From Chelydra serpentina (taxonomy: Eukaryota > Chordata > Testudines > Chelydridae): a stretch of 64,000 nucleotides of DNA. Under the pieces are notes generated by a model. That model was given only the letters and a program-made list of their open reading frames with translations, was not told the DNA's origin and searched no databases. Of this stretch, positions 1-10,749 are shown in pieces. Within the stretch, counting starts at the first letter, position 1. Each line of letters starts with the position of its first letter. The stretch spans positions 33,483,001 to 33,547,000 of the forward strand of contig JBAIAC010000004.1 of the NCBI GenBank assembly GCA_037349315.1, in the 5' to 3' direction. The position numbers were made by a program, and so were the translations under genes.

Positions 1-2281
1 GAAAGGAGCACTTTCTTGTTCAATGAGACATCATGATGACCATGGAATATATAAATCAGGAATAGGGCAGAAGAAGTGCAAATCTAAATGCCAAATAACA
101 TTTTTTTCTTGGGCAGAAGGTCACCTCACCTAATAATAGCGATCAGTATAAAAGGGGTATATTGAAGACACAAGTGGACTGGGTAAGCTTTCAGCAGATA
201 GACAGTCCAAAGAGCTAAATATCTGGTTCTAAAAAGCTGATATCCAGGGAGCGAGGCCATCACCAAGCGTACCTATTTGTGTTCAGTCAGAAAACCAAAA
301 AAACAATGATTTTCTTCACCCAAGATGACAGTAAAACTGTATTTTTCCAAACAGCTGGATTTGCTTGTCTATGCTTCCCCCTTTCTACTACTAGGACAAG
401 TCTTACAGAAGATTTAAAATAAGGGGGGAAACTTGCAATTGTTGTTGCCCTAAAATCAGCCAAGAAGACCATGGTATTTGGATCTAGTGAAGCTGTCATA
501 AAGGGTCTCCACTCCATCTGCTATGTTATAGCCTGCTACTGCATCCTAATCCAGACCGAGTGACATATTGGCTATTTAATGATGGGTACTAAACAAGGTA
601 ATCGATTCCTCCAAAGTAATGGTGTTTCATAGCTTCATAGAAACTCCAAAGGGCTCATCTAAATCTCTGGTAGATCATCCAAGAATAATAAATGTCCTTG
701 TGCAGCATCTGTCCAAACCAAAATCCTGTCTTCCCTATCTGGGATCTGTCCAGAGGGCTAAAGTCTGTCAGAACCAAATATTTCAAACTAAAGGCTTCTA
801 ATGCCATGCTTACTGGTTACAAGCACAACAGCCAGAAATGTCTCCAAAATGTATGTTCTTAAAACACACTGGCCCATAAAGAGAAGATTCTTCCAAATTC
901 AGAATCATCTGTCACAAGGATAAACTCTGTTCTTCATCCATTACCAGAGATTATTTTTCTTTTGGTCTGCCCAAAGTGAGGCTCATCTTCCTGGATGTGG
1001 AAAGAGACATTAAGGTGGAATTTACTTAAACATCATCTTTATTGATTTCCTTTCACTAAAAGTGCTTGGGTCTGCAAGCTTCTAAATACTTAATAGCCAG
1101 GTGTATCATGCTATGAAGTACTGAAGTTTACATGGTTGCACAGAAACTAGTCCAAAAAGGGAGCAGAGTGCATTCAGCACACACTGTGGTGCTATGGGAG
1201 GCAGAAAGAGTGGAGTCACCACAGAGGAAATATGTAACACTAACACCTGATCATTCATCAACACTTTTATTGAGTACTACAGTCAGACCTTCATTCCTCT
1301 GGGGGAAAACAAAATCCTTCGGCAACTAATTGCTCCAAATGGTGTTCTGTGATAGGCTGGGTCTTTATCTGGATCACAGTCATGCAGCTTTGCAGTCTCT
1401 TCCCCTTTAAGAGTCCTTTCCCTGTTCCGGAGCTTTATTCCACCCTTTCTGGGTCCTCCTCCTGTTTAAGGGGGCGTTCTATAAGGTACCGTATAAAGGT
1501 CTTGTGGGCAGCAGAGGCTGGCCAGCTGTTTTCCTCTCTGTCATTCTGTAGCAAGGGCCAGCTATTCTTGAGGTTCAGCAGCTTTCTTCCTGGTTGCCGT
1601 GCCTTCCTGTGACAAGCATCTTCTTTTAAAACTTGCTTTTTCCAGCTGGAGTAGGCTCTGCAGGTGTGCCTATCTGGTAACAGTTGAGCACGGAGGAGCT
1701 TGTTATCCTTCTCCTGATTGATATGGGGGTCATATTATTACATATATTTTTTGCTGCTTTGTATACATCAGATGTCTTAGAGAAAGGTCAAGATCCAGAC
1801 TGGAACATTTCTAACCAGATTGTTTCCTTTCTCAGTATGACATCTCCTGCAGTCTGCCCTAAATTGATATAAATCCTGTGGGTTCTTCTATAGTGGTCTC
1901 CTAAGAGTCCATATGTATCATGAATGTGCTTCAACGAGGCAATACAAATTATTGTAAAGTTTATTTTAATGTATTAATAAAGTATCTAGATTCCAGTATT
2001 TTAGAAGTACTCATCTGCTGTGAAGATGAAAGGGGAAGGAGTAAATCTAGTCTAGTCTGAGGTGCCTCTTGTATGAGCAAAATGTAATAACTTTATGAAA
2101 TAGCAATAATAAACAAACATTGCTACACTATTAATAAATTTATCAATGGAACACCATTGAAAGATTCTTGTAAAGGATGTTGCCAGTGTTTTCATATCTG
2201 TTTTAATTTTGAAACTTTAGTTATTAAACAACTTGTAAGTTTTTGAATTTTACAAATACATAGCTTACTTTGCTTTATAAG
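1..2281. other. DYNC2H1 intron, no recognisable gene
   Basis: No exon of DYNC2H1 and no family I can name is visible on either strand. Only short chance reading frames occur. The stretch ends in a pyrimidine-poor but usable AG acceptor at 2280-2281. Confidence 0.6.
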
Positions 2282-2359
2282 GATTCACAAAGAGGTATCC
2301 GTGACCAAATTCCATCTTGGATAGAACAGGAACGAACCTGGGCAGTGGCATCTCTGAAG
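2282..2359 (+). CDS. DYNC2H1: DYNC2H1 exon 1 of 10 in window
   Basis: This 78-bp exon (26 codons, phase 0 on both sides) encodes DSQRGIRDQIPSWIEQERTW and six more residues ending in SLK. The sequence matches the dynein-2 heavy chain just before the AAA6 module, including the SWI-QER-WAVA pattern. It is bounded by AG at 2280-2281 and GT at 2360-2361. The dynein-2 heavy chain is the motor subunit that returns intraflagellar transport trains from the ciliary tip. The identification comes from recognition of the protein sequence and from collinearity with the nine exons that follow; no search was run. Confidence 0.88.
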
Positions 2360-3176
2360 GTATTGTCTATGTGATCATTTACATTCAATTTGAAATGGTC
2401 TTGATTTATTCAAAAGTATTAATATGGACTTGAAAATAAACTAAATATTTACCAACATGACTGCAGTTTTAGTTATTTTAAACTATATTCAAAATTAGAA
2501 GTAGACAAATTACTTAGCATTTTGACATACACATTTCTAGAATGCAAGACTGTATTTTCATAAGTAGCCTATAAATTAGCATCTACAATTTTACATGCAT
2601 AAATTGGGTAGCTTGATTAAATTTCCATGCACACCTTTAGAGGCCTGTTTGAGGTCCCTGGTGGTCAGATTGGGTAGCTTCATATTAATTTGATGTCCCA
2701 ACATTTTCTTGGACTGATTTCTCTTACGACAGTCTACGTTCCTGTGCTGAAAGGAGTGAAATAAAAGTAACAATCTCTGAAGTGCTTATCTAGGGCTACT
2801 CTCCTACTGCATAAAGCTCACCAGCAAGAAGGGAAGAGCCGAGAGTTCGTGAGGGAGATAAATTAACTAGCTTCAAAGCACTAAAACTGTGATACTTCAA
2901 TGTTGGTTATTTTTCACTTCCTCCCTTCCGTAGGGACCAAAAGCAATTGCGGGTAGGGTTTGGGAGCATTTGGGACAGAGAACAGTTGATGCATTGGGTG
3001 AAATAAATTAGCCATGGGTGATGGAAAGGACTGAGGTGGGATGGAGGAAGGGAAAGGAACCAAAAAGATTTTTAAAAAAGACTAAAAATAATACAGAGAC
3101 TATGTCAGGCTGGCTATAAGTTGTTGCTATTTCCCCCCCCCCCCCCACTGTTAAATGTGCACTATTTGGTTTGTAG

Positions 3177-3308
3177 ATCTCTCTCCCAGCTCTATATCAG
3201 ACACTCTGCTTTGAAGATGCAGATCAGTGGCGTACTTTCTCTCAGAGCTCTACGTGTGAACAAGATTTTCCATCCATTATTGCAAAGAATATTACCCTGT
3301 TTCAACAG
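3177..3308 (+). CDS. DYNC2H1: DYNC2H1 exon 2 of 10 in window
   Basis: A 132-bp exon (44 codons, phase 0/0). It begins ISLPALYQTLCFEDADQWRT and ends ITLFQQ. The acceptor is TTGTAG at 3171-3176 and the donor GT at 3309-3310. A run of 15 or so C upstream (about 3132-3147) forms an unusual polypyrimidine tract. The encoded helix-rich segment belongs to the linker between AAA5 and AAA6 of the dynein ring. It follows the previous exon after a short intron of 817 bp, the only small intron besides the one between exons 5 and 6. Confidence 0.9.
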
Positions 3309-3851
3309 GTAATATTTTAATACTGAATTATTTTGAAAATACTTCTCTCAGTATTGAAACTCAATTTTACTTAATGTTTAAGAGATTAGGCTTTGATCCT
3401 GGTTTAACAATAATCATTTACTAAAATTATGTTATCTTCAAAGGGAGCCCAATTAGTTTAGCTAATTAAATTGTATTTATTTATTTTTAATGTTCATTAT
3501 CATTGTACCAAGGTCTTTAATGTATGTGTTGTGGGTTGGTACTGAAACTGAGCATCTGCTTTAGGATAGGAGATTGTTCATTAAATGTGCAAGTTTCATT
3601 TTCCAGACAGGTGATACTCTCCTTTCCTTTTCACTGGTGCCTTATTGCAGTATTTTTCAGCCAGTCAAGCCGGATATCATTACATTATCCCAACATTAAA
3701 CATAAAACCCTCTACATTCATGCAACATTAAGATTGCAAGTTAAGCACTGAAAGGTCAGGAAATGCAAAAGTTAATGTTGAACATGCAACATGAACTCTG
3801 CCCATGTTTGCACAAAAATCTTTATTTATATAGTTTGAATTCACATTAGGG
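3309..3851. other. Intron, nothing recognised
   Basis: AT-rich intronic sequence with no recognised repeat or coding signal. Confidence 0.5.
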
Positions 3852-4080
3852 AGGCAATTCAATCCAGTGAATAGGAGCATGGAATTCACAGTCAAGAGAA
3901 CTGGGTTCTAGTCTCAACTCTGTCATTGACTCACAATGTCATCTGTCTCTTAACTGTCTACCCTTAAAGTTTTCCTCTTTGTAAAATGGAGCTGATGATA
4001 CCTTTTTACCTGCAAAAGTTCTTTGAAGTACGATAACAAAAATCTCTAAGTGCTAAATATTGTAATGCTGCTGTCATTAT
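3852..4080 (+). mobile_element. MIR-type CORE-SINE
   Basis: The sequence runs through the typical MIR order: a GTGAATAGGAGCATGGA start, the CTGGGTTCTAGTC core, the 'cctctttgtaaaatggagctgatgat' type segment and a tail with ACCT..CTTTGAAGTACG..AAG-TGCTAAATATTG. It is clearly diverged, as expected of an ancient amniote SINE. It is intronic and has no coding content. Confidence 0.8.
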
Positions 4081-5037
4081 TCGTTTTCAGATGATAAAAT
4101 AGGATTATATATAACTTTTTCTACAATCTATATAGAGATTTTTTTAATGTATCTACAATAACATATGGTCATATTATAATGTACACACAGAAGAGACAGA
4201 GTTAACGTTGCATTAATTTTTACTTTGATTTTTGCTTTTCTAGACTTTTAAATGTTTAATGTGCAGTGTTAATATTGTATTGAAATAGGGTTTTTTTGGG
4301 GGGTGGTAAGTTGCATTTAATTTCCAAAGATTTGTAAAGGGTGAGGGGAGAGGAAATCATTCACTTCTAGAATTACAACAACAGATATCATCTGGCAAAA
4401 GTCAGATGGTGCCTATCAACATCATTAATACAGTGTGCACTTCTAGATTTACCAGGTAGCAGCTCAGGAAAGGTTTTCTAAAGTGTTTGTTAGCAGTGTA
4501 TTTTATTTATTTTCATACCTTCCAATCGCTCTATTCTCGTAAATGTACACTTATATGATAAATGCCTTCTGCCCTGTAGAAGGTCCTCCTGCCCCCTTTC
4601 ATTATCTTTCCCCACCCCCACTGCACTGTGTTTTTAAAATATTTTTTGTAGCTTAGGTCTGAAGGTTTAATGTTTTAAAACCACAGAGCTCAATGCTGTG
4701 AGATGCTGAGCACCGCCAGTGAGGTTCTGAGCACATACAAAGGGTGGCAAGTGCCCAAAGTAAGCATTCTGGTAGATGGAGTTGAAGTGGACTGGAGAGG
4801 GATAAGGAGTCAGATAGTTATGATACATGAAAATAAGGGGCTTAGCAACCATTTTAGCCTAAAGAAAGGTACACCACTTCCCAATCTATGATAACTCCTT
4901 AGACAAAGTTAGCCATTGTGGAGAGCACAGTCAGCTGTAACGCTCTGCAAAGAACCATACAGGACATATTCCACACCTCAGCCATTGCTATGATTCCCCA
5001 AATATACAAAACCTACTTGGCCGCCTATTGGTCCCCA
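4081..5037. other. Intron, nothing recognised
   Basis: No exon or nameable repeat. A short G-rich run lies near 4291-4306. Low-complexity T-rich blocks are present. Confidence 0.5.
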
Positions 5038-5125
5038 TGTTATTTGTATTGTGGTAGTGTCTGGAGATGGAGGCTCAAATAGATATTAGGGCCACATTGT
5101 GGTAAATGGCATACAAAGACATATA
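5038..5125 (-). mobile_element. L2-like LINE 3' tail, first half (split by Penelope)
   Basis: This is the antisense of the L2-type 3' end: TTATTTGTATTGTGGTAGTG, then a CCACATTGTGGTA segment and a 'tacaaagacatata' segment. Four other copies of the same tail occur in this window. It is interrupted at 5125 and resumes at 7137, so it was the landing site of the Penelope-like element. Confidence 0.6.
5115..5125. repeat. Target-site duplication, left copy (Penelope)
   Basis: AAAGACATATA here is repeated exactly at 7137-7147. Removing the DNA between the two copies restores a continuous L2-like tail. Confidence 0.85.
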
Positions 5126-5207
5126 TCAGAGGGGTAGCCGTGTTAGTCTGGATCTGTAGAAGCGACAAAGGGTCCTGTGGCACCTTATAGACTAACAGAG
5201 GTATTGA

Positions 5208-5245
5208 AGCATAAGCTTTCGTGGGTGAATACCCACTTCTTCGGA
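5208..5245 (-). ncRNA. Hammerhead-ribozyme-like motif in the PLE repeat
   Basis: Read on the minus strand, the segment gives CCGAAGA (consensus CUGANGA), a stem GTGGGT-ATTC-ACCCAC, then GAAA, and a mini-stem GC-TTAT-GC followed by TTC. That is the order of hammerhead core, stem II, GAAA and short stem III. One core base (U4 to C) is changed and an extra A sits at the base of stem II. PLEs are known to carry hammerhead motifs in their terminal repeats. I could not find a convincing stem I, so this copy is probably inactive. Confidence 0.45.
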
Positions 5246-5323
5246 TGCAAGCAGTGGAAATGTCCAGAGGCAGATATAAAAGTGCAGGGAAGATTCAGGC
5301 TAGAGATAACGAGGTAAGCTTAA

Positions 5324-7132
5324 TCAGGGAGGGTGAGGCCCTCTTCTAGCAGTTGAGGTATGAACACCAAGGGAGGAGAAACTGCTTTTGTAGTTGGCTA
5401 GCCATTCATAGTCTTTGTTTAGTCCTGAGCTGATGGTGTCAAATTTGCAAATGAACTGAAGCTCTACAGTTTCTCTTTGGAGTCTGGTCCTGAAGTTTTT
5501 TTGCTGCAGGATGGCTACCTTTAGGTCTGCAATTGTGTGTCCAGGGAGGTTGAAGTGTTCTCCTACAGGCTTTTGTATACTGCCATTCCTTATATCTGAT
5601 TTGTGTCCATTTATGCTTTTACTTGGGGACTGTCCAGTTTGACCGATGTACATAGCAGAGGGGCATTGCTGGCATATTATGGCATATATTACATTGGTGG
5701 ATGTGCAGGTGAATGAACCGGTGATGGTGTGGCTGATCTGGTTAGGTCCTGTGATGGTGTTCCTGGTGTAGATATGTGGGCAAAGTTGGCATCGAGGTTT
5801 GTTGCATGGATTGGTTCCTGAGTTAGAGTTATTATGGTGTGGTGTGTAGTTGCTGGTGAGAATATGCTTCAGGTTGGCGGGTTGTCTGTGGGCGAGGACT
5901 GGCCTGCCTCCCAAGGCCTGTGAAAGTGAGGGGTCGTTGTTCAGGATGGGTTGTAGATCACTGATGATCCGTTGGAGAGGTTTTAGCTGAGGACTGTAAG
6001 TGATGGCCAGAGGAGTTCTGTTGGTTTCTTTCTTCGGTTTGTCTTGCAGCAGGAGGCTTCTGGGTACACGTCTGGCCCTGTTGATCTGTTTTCTTATTTC
6101 GTCATGTGGGTAGCGTAGTTTTGAGAATGCTTGGTGAAGATCTTGTAGGTGTTGGTCTCTGTCAGAGGGGTTGGAGCAAATACGGTTGTACCTCAGTGCT
6201 TGGCTGTAGACAATGGATCGTGTGGTGTGTCCAGGATGGAAGCTGGAGGCATGTAGGTAGGCATAGCGGTCAGTGGGTTTTCGGTATAGGGTGGTGTTAA
6301 TGTGACCATCGCTTATTTGCACCGTGGTGTCTAGGAAGTGGACTTTCCGTGTAGACTGGTCCAGGCTGAGGTTGATGGTGGGGTGGAAGCTGTTGAAATC
6401 GTGGTGGAATTCTTCCAGAGTTTCTTTCCCATGGGTCCAGATGATGAAGATGTCATCAATGTAGCGTAGATAGAGAAGGGGAGTGAGTGGACAAGAACTG
6501 AGGAAGCGTTGTTCCAGGTCAGCCATAAAGATGTTGGCATATTGTGGGGCCATGCGGGTGCCCATAGCGGTGCCACTGGTCTGGAGGTATATATTGTCAC
6601 CAAATTTGAAATAATTGTGTGTGAGGATAAAATCACAGAGTTCAGCAACCAGTTGTGCTGTGGCATCATCAGGGATACTGTTCCTGACAGCTTGTATTCC
6701 ATCTGTGTGTGGGATGTTTGTGTAGAGAGCCTCTACATCCATGGTGGCTAGGATGGTGTGTTCTGGAAGATTACCAATGCATTGTAGTTTTCTCAGGAAA
6801 TCAGTGGTGTCACGGAGATAGCTGGGAGTGCTGGTGGCATAGGGTCTGAGTAGAGAGTCCACATATCCGGACAGTTCTTCAGTGAGAGTGCCAATGCCCG
6901 AGATGATGGGGTGTCCAGGATTTCCAGGTTTGTGGATCTTGGGTAGTAGGTAGAATAACCCCGGTCGGGGCTCTAAGGGTATGTTGATTTGTTCCTGTGT
7001 TAGTGTAGGGAAGGTCCTGAGTAGATGGTGCAGGTTCTTAGTGTATTCCTCAGTGGGATCTGAGGAGAGTGGCCTGTAGAATTTGGTATTGGAGAGTTGT
7101 CTGGCATTTGCATTTGGAGAGAAAGATGATAT
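5324..7132 (-). CDS. PLE reverse transcriptase plus GIY-YIG endonuclease, N-terminus missing
   Basis: The frame is open for 602 codons, from a stop at 7133-7135 to TGA at 5324-5326, with no internal stop. Since the element is truncated, the true start codon is absent. From N to C there are: FYLLPKIHKPGNPGHPIISG, motif A (ATMDVEALYTNIP), motif B (GTAMGTRMAPQYANIFMADL), the catalytic YIDD box in YLRYIDDIFIIW, and a VHFLDTT motif. Then come a basic linker, a CQLCPH zinc-knuckle-like pair, and a GIY-YIG module with NVIYAIICQQCP and MYIGQTGQS. The usual basic residue just before the I/M-NGH motif reads S (SKSINGHKSD), which may disable the nuclease. PLE proteins prime reverse transcription at nicked or telomeric DNA. 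Despite its open frame this truncated copy is unlikely to be active. Confidence 0.88.
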   Translation of the reverse strand: MSSFSPNANARQLSNTKFYRPLSSDPTEEYTKNLHHLLRTFPTLTQEQINIPLEPRPGLFYLLPKIHKPGNPGHPIISGIGTLTEELSGYVDSLLRPYATSTPSYLRDTTDFLRKLQCIGNLPEHTILATMDVEALYTNIPHTDGIQAVRNSIPDDATAQLVAELCDFILTHNYFKFGDNIYLQTSGTAMGTRMAPQYANIFMADLEQRFLSSCPLTPLLYLRYIDDIFIIWTHGKETLEEFHHDFNSFHPTINLSLDQSTRKVHFLDTTVQISDGHINTTLYRKPTDRYAYLHASSFHPGHTTRSIVYSQALRYNRICSNPSDRDQHLQDLHQAFSKLRYPHDEIRKQINRARRVPRSLLLQDKPKKETNRTPLAITYSPQLKPLQRIISDLQPILNNDPSLSQALGGRPVLAHRQPANLKHILTSNYTPHHNNSNSGTNPCNKPRCQLCPHIYTRNTITGPNQISHTITGSFTCTSTNVIYAIICQQCPSAMYIGQTGQSPSKSINGHKSDIRNGSIQKPVGEHFNLPGHTIADLKVAILQQKNFRTRLQRETVELQFICKFDTISSGLNKDYEWLANYKSSFSSLGVHTSTARRGPHPP

Positions 7133-7136
7133 CTAT

Positions 7137-7200
7137 AAAGACATATAGAAGGACATGGCCCTTGCCCTGGGGAGCTTATCAGTACACTAGTGTGCATGAC
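7137..7200 (-). mobile_element. L2-like LINE tail, second half
   Basis: It continues the tail broken at 5125, with AAAGACATATAGAAGGACAT, then GGCCCTTGCCCTGGGGAGCTTA. The first 11 bases are the right copy of the PLE target duplication. Confidence 0.6.
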
Positions 7201-7920
7201 TCCTCTGTGTAAAGTATGCTGAGAATATTTTCAAGAGCCAAGACCATCACTCCCACCCAGACCGGGGTACAGAAGTCTGCACGTAGGGAAACTTGTGTGC
7301 CTTAGAAATATACAGGCTGCATATAGCACAAATGAAAATAGAAAACTTGATTACAATAGATTTTCTACTTCCAATTCCTCTAAGTTGTGCTGCCACCAGA
7401 TGTTATGCACAGTAAACAACAGAAACTGGATTAGCAGAAATGACAAAGGCCTCTCACTTCTCAACACCATGGTTGAATACTTCTGACAAATTAAACATCC
7501 TGCAATTACTGCCAGAGCACATAAATCACATAGCTTTCCCTAGGTATCTCAATAAATTTTTAAAAAAACAGCCACCAAGTATCTAGCACAAAAAAAAAAA
7601 AGAGAGAAAAAAAGGAACTTTTTTTAACAACATTCACAAAAATTAGGAAAAAATTATAAACAAACCATTTTACAAAAACTCTTATCTGAGTAGCATGCTT
7701 CATTCTATAAAATGCAAAACAATACTTCATATGTTCCCATTGTGTTTTCATCACAGTTTCTAGAAGATTTTAAAAAAAAAACTAAAGGAAAAAAACCCCT
7801 CAAACACCAGTATGATGAGTGTAAAGGTATCTGTCTTTTAGAACGTAGTGAAAATGTATCCCAACAGTGATGGGAGGAACCATCTGCACAGAATTATTTA
7901 AGCCCCACTCAGAAGTTAGC
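7201..7920. other. Intron, nothing recognised
   Basis: AT-rich with several A-runs (7561-7610, 7770-7795). No exon or nameable element is seen before the DIRS terminus at 7921. Confidence 0.5.
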
Positions 7921-8108
7921 TTCTTCTTCGAGTGCTTGCTCATATGTATTCCAGTTAGGTGTGCGTGCGCGGCGTGCACGATCGTCGGAAGACTTTTACC
8001 CTAGCAACACTTGGTGGACCGGCTGGCGCCCCCTGGAGTGGCGCCGTTGCGGTGCCTGATATATACCCCAGCCGGCCCAGCGCCCTCTCAGTTCCTTCTT
8101 ACTGCCCG
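7921..8108 (+). repeat. DIRS A left inverted terminal repeat
   Basis: It runs from TTCTTCTTCGAGTGCTTGCT through CTAGCAACACTTGGTGG and GGCGCCCCCTGGAGTGGCGC to TCAGTTCCTTCTTACTGCC. It is complementary, with few changes, to 12772-12957. Confidence 0.9.
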
Positions 8109-8263
8109 TGACGGTCGTTGGAACTGTGGGGCGCAGCTTAACTGATCTCCACCTCCCTAGCATAGTTAGCACTCGTTTACCATTGTTTATAGTTTTAAGT
8201 ACTTCTTAAGTAGTTGTTAATAGCTTACTGATAGTTATTTGTTTGAAATTAGTGTAAATAGTA

Positions 8264-10488
8264 GTGGGAGATAAGGGGTTTCTCCCCTGTCTCCCTCCCG
8301 GTAGTGGGCCGATGCTTGGCTCTCCGGGATTCAAGCCGTGCTCGGCCTGCTTGAAGCCGATGCCCACGGGGGACCCCTACGACTCCTGTATGAAGTGCTT
8401 CGGGGAGTCCCACCTTCCAGATAAGTGCCGTATCTGTAAGGCTTTCAAACCTCGAACCAAGAAGGAGCAGGACTTTCGCTTGAAGCAGCTCCTCTTGGAA
8501 GCAGCGTCTCTTAGCCCGATGTCGGCCCCGCACCGCAACCCGGTACCGACCTCCGCAGCAGGTACGGCACCAGCGGCCCCGGAGCGCCTGAGTTCCAGCA
8601 AAGAACCCCGGCACCGAACAACTCAGGCCGCGATCCCTCAGAGGCGCCGTTCGATGTCTCTAGTGGTGAGAAAATCGGGTCCAGGACCAGCTCCGGCGCC
8701 GCTGCATCCGCAGCCGGTTCAAGACCACGCCAAGCCTCCCGGCCCGGCACCAACACGATGACTCCGGTACCGCAAGGTCCGTCGAGCTTGGTGACCGCCA
8801 GCTCCCCGGTGCACGCGGAGGTAGAGCTTACGCTGCCGTCCACTCCGGACACCTTCTCGGCAGCACGGGACCTGATCGCAATGATGGATACGGTACCGCT
8901 CCCATCTTTGGTACCGCCGTTGAGGGTCATCACGTCCCAAGGCAAGCCGGCTATGCTACGTCCGGTGCCGCATGCGGAGATCGGCCAACATCTGTCCAGA
9001 TCTCCTCCTCGACACCGCTCGCAGTCCTGGCACCGATCACCCTCTCGGCGCCGGTCGTACTCGCGGCATCGCTCCAGATCGACCTCCAGACACGGTCGAT
9101 GATATTACGATTCCCGGTACCGCTCCCGGTCCCGCGGCCGGTCGCAGCGCAGATCCCCGGACAATTGACCTCGCTACCGCTCGCCGAGGAGTACGCGATC
9201 CAGGTCGGGCTCCCGGTACCGAGATAGCCGTTGGTACCGATCCAGATCCCGGTACCGATCCAGATCCCGGCACCAATCCCCGTCGCCACAGCACAGCACA
9301 GCTCCGCAGACCGACCCTCAAGGCCATTCCGCTCCGCCTTGGCCCTCCCGCTAGGCCTCTCAGTCCTCTAGGGCTGGCAGTGGCTACTATATGGACCAGA
9401 GCCATGTGGTAGAGGGCCATTACCACTGGCAGGACGATGTACAGGACCCGACCCAAGGTCCACAACAGTGGCCTTTCTGGACTCCAATGGCATTCCATCA
9501 GTCCCAAGGGGCCCCCTACAGAGCCTCCCAGTCGGCTCATTCGGAGTACCGGGCACCGGAAGCAACAGTATCGTGCCCTCCTCCGGAGGCCCCAGACCCT
9601 CCAGCCCAATCATCGGCCGAGATCCCAGACCTGGAGGCCACGGGCTTGGAGGCATCAGAGTTTCCTCAACAGGACCTACCCCAGGACCCTCTAGTCCCGG
9701 GATTGTCGTCCTCCTCCTCCCCGGACGAGGCAGTGGCAGGAGCATCATCTTCAGGCCCGCCTCCCATCGATCTCCGGGACCACCAAGACCTGCTTCGCAG
9801 ATTGGCTCTCAATATGAATCTGCAGGTCGAGGAGGTGGTGGAGCTTGAGGACCCGGTGGTGTACATCCTGACAGCCGACACCCCCACCAGGGTAGCCCTC
9901 CCGTTTGTACGCACTATATTTACCAACGCCACCTCAATTTGGCAGTCTCCTGCTTCGGTACCCCCCCCCCCCCCCCTGCCAGGGGGGTGGAGAGAAAATA
10001 CATGGCACCCCCGAAGGACTTCAAGTACTTGTACACTCACCCTCCACCGTGTTCCCTGGTCGTTCAATCTGTGAACGAGAGGGAGAGGAATGGCCAACAG
10101 GCACCCGCCCCTAAGTCCAAGGATGTCAAGCGCCTGGACCTATTTGGCAGAAAGATCTACTCGGGGGGGCCTTCAGCTCAGAGCGGCTAACCAACAAGCA
10201 CTCCTGAGCCGATACGGTTACAACACCTGGAACTCAATGCAAAAATTCAAAGAATGTGTACCCCAGGAGTCCAGGCAGGAGTACTCAGCACTGATAGAGG
10301 AGGGCAAGAAGGTGGCCAGAATGTCGTTGCGGGCCTCCTTGGACATAGCCGACTCTGTCGCCAGGACAATAGCTTCAGGAGTCGCCATGCGGCGTATTTC
10401 CTGGCTTCAGTCCTCCACCCTCCCTCCGGAGGTCCAGTATACCATCCAGGACCTACCCTTCGAGGGGCGGGGTCTGTTTTCAGAGTAA
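8264..10488 (+). pseudogene. DIRS A gag-like ORF1, broken
   Basis: The first 166 codons (8264-8761) give a Cys/His-rich N-terminus, CSACLKPM..DSCMKCFGESH..DKCRIC, followed by KAFKPRTKKEQDFRLKQLLL. This CxxC-CxxC-H-CxxC layout is typical of vertebrate DIRS ORF1. The frame then shifts to 8758 and enters an Arg/Ser/His-rich stretch (RSRSTSRHGR type) with three in-frame stops before 9391. It resumes at 9391-9960 with an acidic, Pro/Ser-rich segment. A C-run at 9961-9976 and a G-run at 10165-10171 each move the frame again. The last part (10190-10488) reads MQKFKECVPQESRQEYSALI and ends LPFEGRGLFSE. Function by analogy: nucleic-acid-binding structural protein of the retroelement particle. Confidence 0.8.
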
Positions 10489-10749
10489 ACTGATGCAAGG
10501 TTGCAGACCCGAAAGGATGGTCGCACCATCATTCGCACGCTGGGGATGCATATCCCAGCCACGCAGCGCACACCCTTCCGGCCCTTCCGGCCCTTCGTGC
10601 AGCGCCCCTACACCGTGCCTAGGCCTCGGCAGGACTTCTCAAGGAGACCACGTGGCCGGGGCGGTAGAAGGCGGCAACCGGGTCACCAGACTGGCCATAG
10701 CCAAGGCCCCCACAAACGATCGTCGGGGCCCAAGCAAAACTTTTGAAGG

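Larger units (their letters stand above)
5126..7136 (-). mobile_element. Penelope-like element (PLE), 5'-truncated
   Basis: A minus-strand retroelement of about 2.0 kb, with an 11-bp target duplication at each end. It holds the C-terminal part of the single PLE frame (reverse transcriptase plus GIY-YIG endonuclease), followed by a non-coding 3' part. That part starts at 5323 and contains the amniote PLE signature GGGGTAGCCGTGTTAGTCTG at about 5131-5150. The 5' end stops inside the reverse transcriptase coding region, so the copy is truncated. The insertion is antisense to DYNC2H1. Its CxxC-containing, GIY-YIG-encoding architecture resembles vertebrate Neptune-type PLEs; the subfamily name is inference. 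Confidence 0.9.

Noticed and set aside
1..2281. An upstream DYNC2H1 exon
   Set aside because: Searched by eye for the expected preceding dynein-2 residues in all plus frames; none found with AG/GT borders.
3132..3147. C-run before exon 2 as a regulatory G-quadruplex
   Set aside because: A single homopolymer without the four spaced tracts normally needed; more simply part of the polypyrimidine tract.
8249..10498. Many long antisense open frames in the DIRS gag region
   Set aside because: Shadow frames caused by high GC content; the sense frames carry the Cys motif and the family resemblance.
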